Shown here: piece by piece, positions 59,617 to 64,000 of the stretch
How positions within the stretch are numbered: the stretch's first letter is position 1
Layout: every line of letters begins with the position of its first letter
Source: Methylacidimicrobium fagopyrum
Lineage (GTDB): Bacteria > Verrucomicrobiota > Verrucomicrobiia > Limisphaerales > UBA11358
Direction of reading: 5' to 3'
Length of the DNA: 64,000 nt
Assembly: GCA_026225255.1 (NCBI GenBank)
Contig: JAMFSJ010000022.1
Span: 1-64,000 of the forward strand
Notes under the pieces: model-generated
Told to the model about the DNA's origin: nothing
Database searches by the model: none
Seen by the model: only the letters and a program-made list of their open reading frames with translations
Program-made: the position numbers and the translations under genes

Positions 59617-62600
59617 TCATAGCTTTGCGCGCAACGTCAGCCGTGACATAACGGCAACCCACGCCCACAGGATCAAAAACGTTCCTGCGGCCGCCAGTCC
59701 GCGCAGTGGCCAGCTGACGGCTTTCGTGCTCGCCGCGAAAAGTTGGACCGTCATCGGTTTGCCGCCTTCGGTTTGCAGGACTTGCGTGAACGCAAAATGC
59801 AGACCGCGCACCGGCAGATTCACACGCAACGGTTGCACTTTGGCGGTCACAATTTCCTGGGCCGCCTGCAACTTTTGCCATTGCTGGCCGGCGGCGACGT
59901 CGTCGTATTGCAGACCGAGCGATGGCGATTGATCGGTGCTGTTTGCGCCGCCACTAATGCGTCCGACGTTGATTGCGGTAAAATTATTTTGCGCTAGAAC
60001 AAGATTGCTCGCCTGCGCGGTTTGCAGGTCTATCCCCAATTTATCCACGTTGCTGCTGTCGTCTTTGTTGGCATACGCCCGCGTCTTGGCGCGGTTAAAA
60101 GTGGCGCTGGCCTCCCGCGTGTTGCCGTCGGCGAGTTGACGCCGCGCTTCGTTCACGTCTCGATCCACCTCAATTTTAGCATCCGTTTTCTTGGCCTGTT
60201 CCATGCGCGAATAATCGAGGAGAGAAAAGCTGGTGGAAGCCGATTCCAGCGCCAGCGCAATTTCCCGCGTCATGCTGCCGGAAAAATTCTGGTAATCATA
60301 ATCTGGCGGCAAATAAATTTCCCAACGCGCATTTTTCAACGGCACATCAAACTGCGGCGAGACGAAACCAACATTGCCTTTCACCCGGGGAAATTGATTC
60401 GTATCCACGTAAGTCAATTCCACGGACAAGGCGCCGGCGTCCGCGCCAGACGGTTCGATGGGCAATAGCAATTTTCCATCGTGCAAACTCGGGCGCACCG
60501 CTTGACCCGCGACAAACGCCGACCAAATATTCGCGCCCGCGGGCAGGGCGACTTCGAGAAATTGCCGGCCATTATTGCGCACCGAGAGCGACATCTCGGT
60601 CATCATCTGGCCGTCGTCGGCCACGACGCTGGTGAATTGCGCGCTGTCCACGAGCGCTTGTAAAACCGCCGCTTCATCAAACCGCCGCACGTCCAGCGCG
60701 AGCCGATAGCCCGGACGCGCGTAACGATACGCGAGCGTCAGCGTGCTGTCCGGACTGCCCGCCCAATCGGGGAAATCGCCCACGTCCGCACGTTGTAAAT
60801 TTGTCGCGACCGCTTCACTGACTTGCAACGGCGCTTTGGCTGCGATCGCGAGCAATCCCGTTTCGCGTTCCACACCGTCCGCAGAAATTCCCGCCAGTTC
60901 CCACGCGTTGGTTTGGTCTGGACGCGGCTGATCCCACGTCACCGTGAGCGGATAAAATCCGCGCACCGGACTTTGCAATTCCACGCGCCAGACCTCGCCG
61001 GTCTGTTCGCGACTACGGATATTTGCGCCGGTGATCTCGACATTTTTAAACTCCGCCGGCACGCGCACGCGCAACTCTTTCACCGGCGCATTCGCGATGT
61101 CATAACGGATTTGCGCGCGACCATTCACGAGCGTTTCCGTGAGCGTGAATGTGTTGACGATTTCTGCGCGCACCCACGCCGCCACGCTTTCGGTGGCCAC
61201 CGTTAATTTCCATTCCGGCGCGGCGGTTGGCGTGGCGGAAATAAATTTATACGCCAGCACATTTCCCGCGCCCGCGATCGACCCGGCATCCGGCAACGAC
61301 ACCGCCGGAATCTCCGTGAGGCCGTCGAATGTTTCCGTTTTCACCGCCACGCCCGGCTCGGCTGAAACGGCGATGAAACCCGTGAGCTTCGCCGCCGCGA
61401 GTGGCTGCACGCCCGCGATGGCCAGCGACTTCGGCAAGCCCTTGAAATCGCGCGCCAATTCGAGGTTCAACGTGTAAGCGCCCAGCGTGCGCTCTTTCAG
61501 CGTCACCTCCAGAATATGCGTGCCGCCGTCATTGCTTTCAGCGGTTTGTTGCAAATTATTTCCGTTCACGTTTTCAACGCGATAGCCATCTGGCAGCACG
61601 ATCTTCAAAATAAAAACGCCCGCGCGTTTGATCGTGTAATCCAGCGTCGCCGCCAACGAAATTTGTTCGGCGCTTACGCGAAAATGGTTGCGCGCGACGA
61701 CTTCGGTTTCCGGCCGGATCGTTTCGGTGTGGACCCGCAACGCAAATTCAGGATTCGCAAACCGGAACACGCTCGCCAGGTTGCCGAGCTTGTCCGCGCC
61801 CGCGAACTCCGCCGCGTCGACGCGTTCCAAACCGGACGTCGTCGCGACAGACATTGCCAATTCATCCGCGCCGCGCAACGCGACCAAACCATTTTCGCGT
61901 TTCACATCCAACGCGTGCGGCAGCTCGACGACAACGTCCGTCGGCAGCGCGTCCAAAACTTTTTCCGTCTCCAGCGTGAGTTGCCACGCGGGTGAAAGGC
62001 CGCGCAATAAATCCACGCTTAAAACAGATTGGCCATGGTCGGTTTTAACTTCCCACGTGCGGATTTCCTTGCCTTCGACGCGCAATAATTTTTGCCCAAC
62101 GGGTAACGCCACGCGCGCCGAACGCAATTCGCCTTGGGTGATCTGATAATCCAGTGTCGTGCGCACGTTCACCACGCCGCCGCCGAAAGTGACGAGCGCG
62201 GCGTTTTGGCAGAACACCGTCGCGGCCACTTCCGCCGCGCGTTTCACTCTCGGTGTCCATTGTAACTCGACATGGTCGGCGGAACCCATCACGGCGGTGA
62301 CGCGCGTTTTATCTTTTTCCAAAATTCGTTGGAACGAAATGGCCGTGGGAAAATCCACATCCGCTCCGGCTTCATCCAGCGTCAATGCCACCTGGCTTGA
62401 AAGCGCCGGTGGAATTGCAAACGCGAGCCGCCGTTTCGTCACGTCACCGTCAATTTTGACGAGCAGCTTGATCTGCAAGGTCACGTCGCCGCGCGCCGCC
62501 AAACGCGCCGCGAGCGTGTTACCGTCGCGGACGAGTTCAGCGCGACCGTTCTTGGCGGAAAATTGTTGCACTACCACATCATCGCCAAAGAGCGGAACCA

Positions 62601-64000
62601 CTTGGCCGGCGTCGGTGGCGAAAAGTTGCAACGTCACGTCCAGGTTCGCCACGCGGTCGTTTATCATGCCGACGTAATTGGCGGAAACGATGGAAGCTTT
62701 GAGCGAATTGGCGATTGGCGATTGCCGACTGCCGATTTCTGAAATCGCAGTTGGCGCGGGCGCGGCGGCGGCGGCGAAGTTCGTGCCGAGCAACAGGGCG
62801 ATGAGAAGGGTGGCGACGATGGGGGGAATTCCCAGGCCGGTTTCCGGCGATTTTGGCGTCGTCTCTTCGCTGATGATTTCCGGTTCGCTGATGCGCGGCC
62901 AATATTTCCAGACCAGCCACGCGATGGCGGCGAGCGTCACAACGGGAAACCCGACGATGAGCGCGTCGTGCAATGCGCGCCATTGGATCAGCAAACTGCA
63001 CACCGAACCGAGGATCAACGCCAGCGCGACGGTGAGGATCAAAGTGTTGCGCGAGACCTTCCGCCATTGCCAAATCCAGATGACGAGGCCGAGCAGAAAT
63101 GCCGCGCTTTGCCATGCCATTTGCATCATCTGAAATGAGTGCATGGTCATGACGCGGGCGCGAATCGAAAGCGGTTCGTCGCGGACGTTGAGCACTTTCG
63201 TGAATAAAAACGGCTGGCCCGTTTGCGGCAATTCAATACGGAGTGAACGAATGCCCGCCGTCATCGGCACCGGACTCCTTGGCGGGGCAACGGCGAAGGC
63301 GATGACTCCATTGGTGGCAAAACTCTCGGAAGCAAGTCCATTTCCGCCGCCACTACCGCCGCCGCCACCCCAGCTGTGCGTCGCGCCGTTGGCGAAAAGA
63401 TTTCCCCCCATCGGCGATGCTCCTGCGGGTCGGCCGCCCGAAAGTTGCCCCGCAAAAATAGCTTCCTTCTGTTGTTGCCCGGCGATTTCTTGTGGCGTTT
63501 CGGCCAACACCAAACCGCGTTGGGAAATTTCGGCGAACCGCGCGTCGGTCATTTGCTGAACACTGCCGTCGGCGAACAACACTTCGCAATGACCGTTGAA
63601 AATCGGGCTGTAAGCGAGCACCGATTCCGGCTTCAGAACATTCAGCGACATGCCGCCGCCGAGATACGTGTAGCGTTGTCCGGTCTCCGTGTCGTAAGTG
63701 ATTTTATCCGTGCCAAGTTCGTCCTTCATTTCGTCGAACGACAGCGGCAAACGGTCGTTATTATCACCGGCAAAAATCCGCGCGGCCAAGCCGACCTCTT
63801 TGAGATTGTTGACTGAATTGATGCGTTGCGCCTTGCGCTTGGCGCTGGCGAGCGCCGGCAATAACATCGCGCCCAACACGGCTAAAATCGTCACGACCGC
63901 GAGCAATGTGATGACGCCATTCCAACCGCGGCGCACGGCGGAAATCACCAGCGCGATCACGAGAAATGCGAGCAGACCGATGAATAAAATCGCGCCGCCG
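59617..64000 (-). CDS. Giant membrane protein with pseudopilin-like N-terminal region (5' end outside window)
   Basis: The frame is open from the stop at 59617 to the window edge (over 1460 codons); a GTG at 63960 is probably internal. The visible N-terminal part has two hydrophobic helices and then LLPALASAKRKAQRINSVNNLKEVGLAARIFAGDNNDRLP, in outline the look of an H-X9-DG pseudopilin with NGHCEVLFADGSVQQMTD (about 120-140). About residue 270 onward, a second membrane region of four helices is followed by a large, mostly beta, domain of about 950 residues with no known motif, and a final helix (GLAAAGTFLILWAWVAVM) with a basic end. No function can be assigned; a role in the envelope or in secretion is plausible. 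Confidence 0.65.
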   Translation of the reverse strand, partial: GGAILFIGLLAFLVIALVISAVRRGWNGVITLLAVVTILAVLGAMLLPALASAKRKAQRINSVNNLKEVGLAARIFAGDNNDRLPLSFDEMKDELGTDKITYDTETGQRYTYLGGGMSLNVLKPESVLAYSPIFNGHCEVLFADGSVQQMTDARFAEISQRGLVLAETPQEIAGQQQKEAIFAGQLSGGRPAGASPMGGNLFANGATHSWGGGGGSGGGNGLASESFATNGVIAFAVAPPRSPVPMTAGIRSLRIELPQTGQPFLFTKVLNVRDEPLSIRARVMTMHSFQMMQMAWQSAAFLLGLVIWIWQWRKVSRNTLILTVALALILGSVCSLLIQWRALHDALIVGFPVVTLAAIAWLVWKYWPRISEPEIISEETTPKSPETGLGIPPIVATLLIALLLGTNFAAAAAPAPTAISEIGSRQSPIANSLKASIVSANYVGMINDRVANLDVTLQLFATDAGQVVPLFGDDVVVQQFSAKNGRAELVRDGNTLAARLAARGDVTLQIKLLVKIDGDVTKRRLAFAIPPALSSQVALTLDEAGADVDFPTAISFQRILEKDKTRVTAVMGSADHVELQWTPRVKRAAEVAATVFCQNAALVTFGGGVVNVRTTLDYQITQGELRSARVALPVGQKLLRVEGKEIRTWEVKTDHGQSVLSVDLLRGLSPAWQLTLETEKVLDALPTDVVVELPHALDVKRENGLVALRGADELAMSVATTSGLERVDAAEFAGADKLGNLASVFRFANPEFALRVHTETIRPETEVVARNHFRVSAEQISLAATLDYTIKRAGVFILKIVLPDGYRVENVNGNNLQQTAESNDGGTHILEVTLKERTLGAYTLNLELARDFKGLPKSLAIAGVQPLAAAKLTGFIAVSAEPGVAVKTETFDGLTEIPAVSLPDAGSIAGAGNVLAYKFISATPTAAPEWKLTVATESVAAWVRAEIVNTFTLTETLVNGRAQIRYDIANAPVKELRVRVPAEFKNVEITGANIRSREQTGEVWRVELQSPVRGFYPLTVTWDQPRPDQTNAWELAGISADGVERETGLLAIAAKAPLQVSEAVATNLQRADVGDFPDWAGSPDSTLTLAYRYARPGYRLALDVRRFDEAAVLQALVDSAQFTSVVADDGQMMTEMSLSVRNNGRQFLEVALPAGANIWSAFVAGQAVRPSLHDGKLLLPIEPSGADAGALSVELTYVDTNQFPRVKGNVGFVSPQFDVPLKNARWEIYLPPDYDYQNFSGSMTREIALALESASTSFSLLDYSRMEQAKKTDAKIEVDRDVNEARRQLADGNTREASATFNRAKTRAYANKDDSSNVDKLGIDLQTAQASNLVLAQNNFTAINVGRISGGANSTDQSPSLGLQYDDVAAGQQWQKLQAAQEIVTAKVQPLRVNLPVRGLHFAFTQVLQTEGGKPMTVQLFAASTKAVSWPLRGLAAAGTFLILWAWVAVMSRLTLRAKL

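Overview
This is about 64 kb of a bacterial chromosome of moderately high GC, most likely from the phylum Verrucomicrobiota and probably the Pedosphaera/Limisphaera side of it. The placement is an inference. It rests on the style of the genes: an ECF-like sigma factor fused to a membrane and periplasmic tail, a Tat-exported Gfo/Idh/MocA oxidoreductase, a very large protein with pseudopilin-like (H-X9-DG) features, a GH25 lysozyme with immunoglobulin-like domains, and many small dispersed palindromic repeats between and inside genes. There is no rRNA, and one complete tRNA gene (tRNA-Gln, UUG).

Left core region (1-21.3 kb). Housekeeping genes lie in short operons: a PfkB-type kinase (partial), a glyoxalase-like protein, nadD-rsfS, a PUR-family nucleic-acid-binding protein, a PhoH/PIN protein, a MoxR-DUF58-transglutaminase operon, an AmpG-like transporter, a DUF554 membrane protein, a DnaK paralogue, a CoaB-like ligase, an ABC-permease/GntR/DUF6159 cluster with a clear palindromic operator, a metallophosphoesterase, prfA with two overlapping hydrolase genes, and rpmE.

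Genomic island (21.36-40.04 kb). The 3' end of the tRNA-Gln gene is repeated exactly over 31 bp, 18.6 kb downstream (attL 21359-21389, attR 40005-40035). Just inside each end are TTGCACA heptamers with a fixed 11-bp spacing, which look like integrase arm-binding sites. A truncated tyrosine-recombinase N-terminus follows attL. A second, decayed one follows attR, so elements have integrated at this tRNA at least twice. Cargo read leftward: a lexA gene followed 3 bp later by a 1471-codon gene that fuses a Y-family (DinB) polymerase to a C-family (DnaE) polymerase; a secreted DRGH nuclease; and a type I restriction-like locus (hsdR, TPR protein, PD-(D/E)XK protein, hsdS, truncated PHP-ATPase) that lacks hsdM. 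The locus also holds a duplicated, diverged copy of the hsdR 3' end. Cargo read rightward: a truncated DUF3987 primase-like gene and a two-gene nucleotidyltransferase plus winged-helix module.

Right core region (40.5-64 kb): a VNIA-repeat surface protein, GH25 lysozyme, alanine dehydrogenase, the sigma-factor fusion, the Tat oxidoreductase, an RlmI-type rRNA methyltransferase, a small lipoprotein, an SGNH hydrolase, RNase D, a PIN/AbrB toxin-antitoxin pair, an HtrA-like protease, an exported protein of unknown function, an AT-rich acyltransferase gene, arginine decarboxylase, and a giant membrane protein that runs off the right edge.

The most interesting observation is the LexA-controlled single-chain double polymerase. 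It appears to be a mutasome (ImuB plus DnaE2-like functions) condensed into one polypeptide. Unlike ImuB, its DinB half keeps all the visible catalytic acidic residues.
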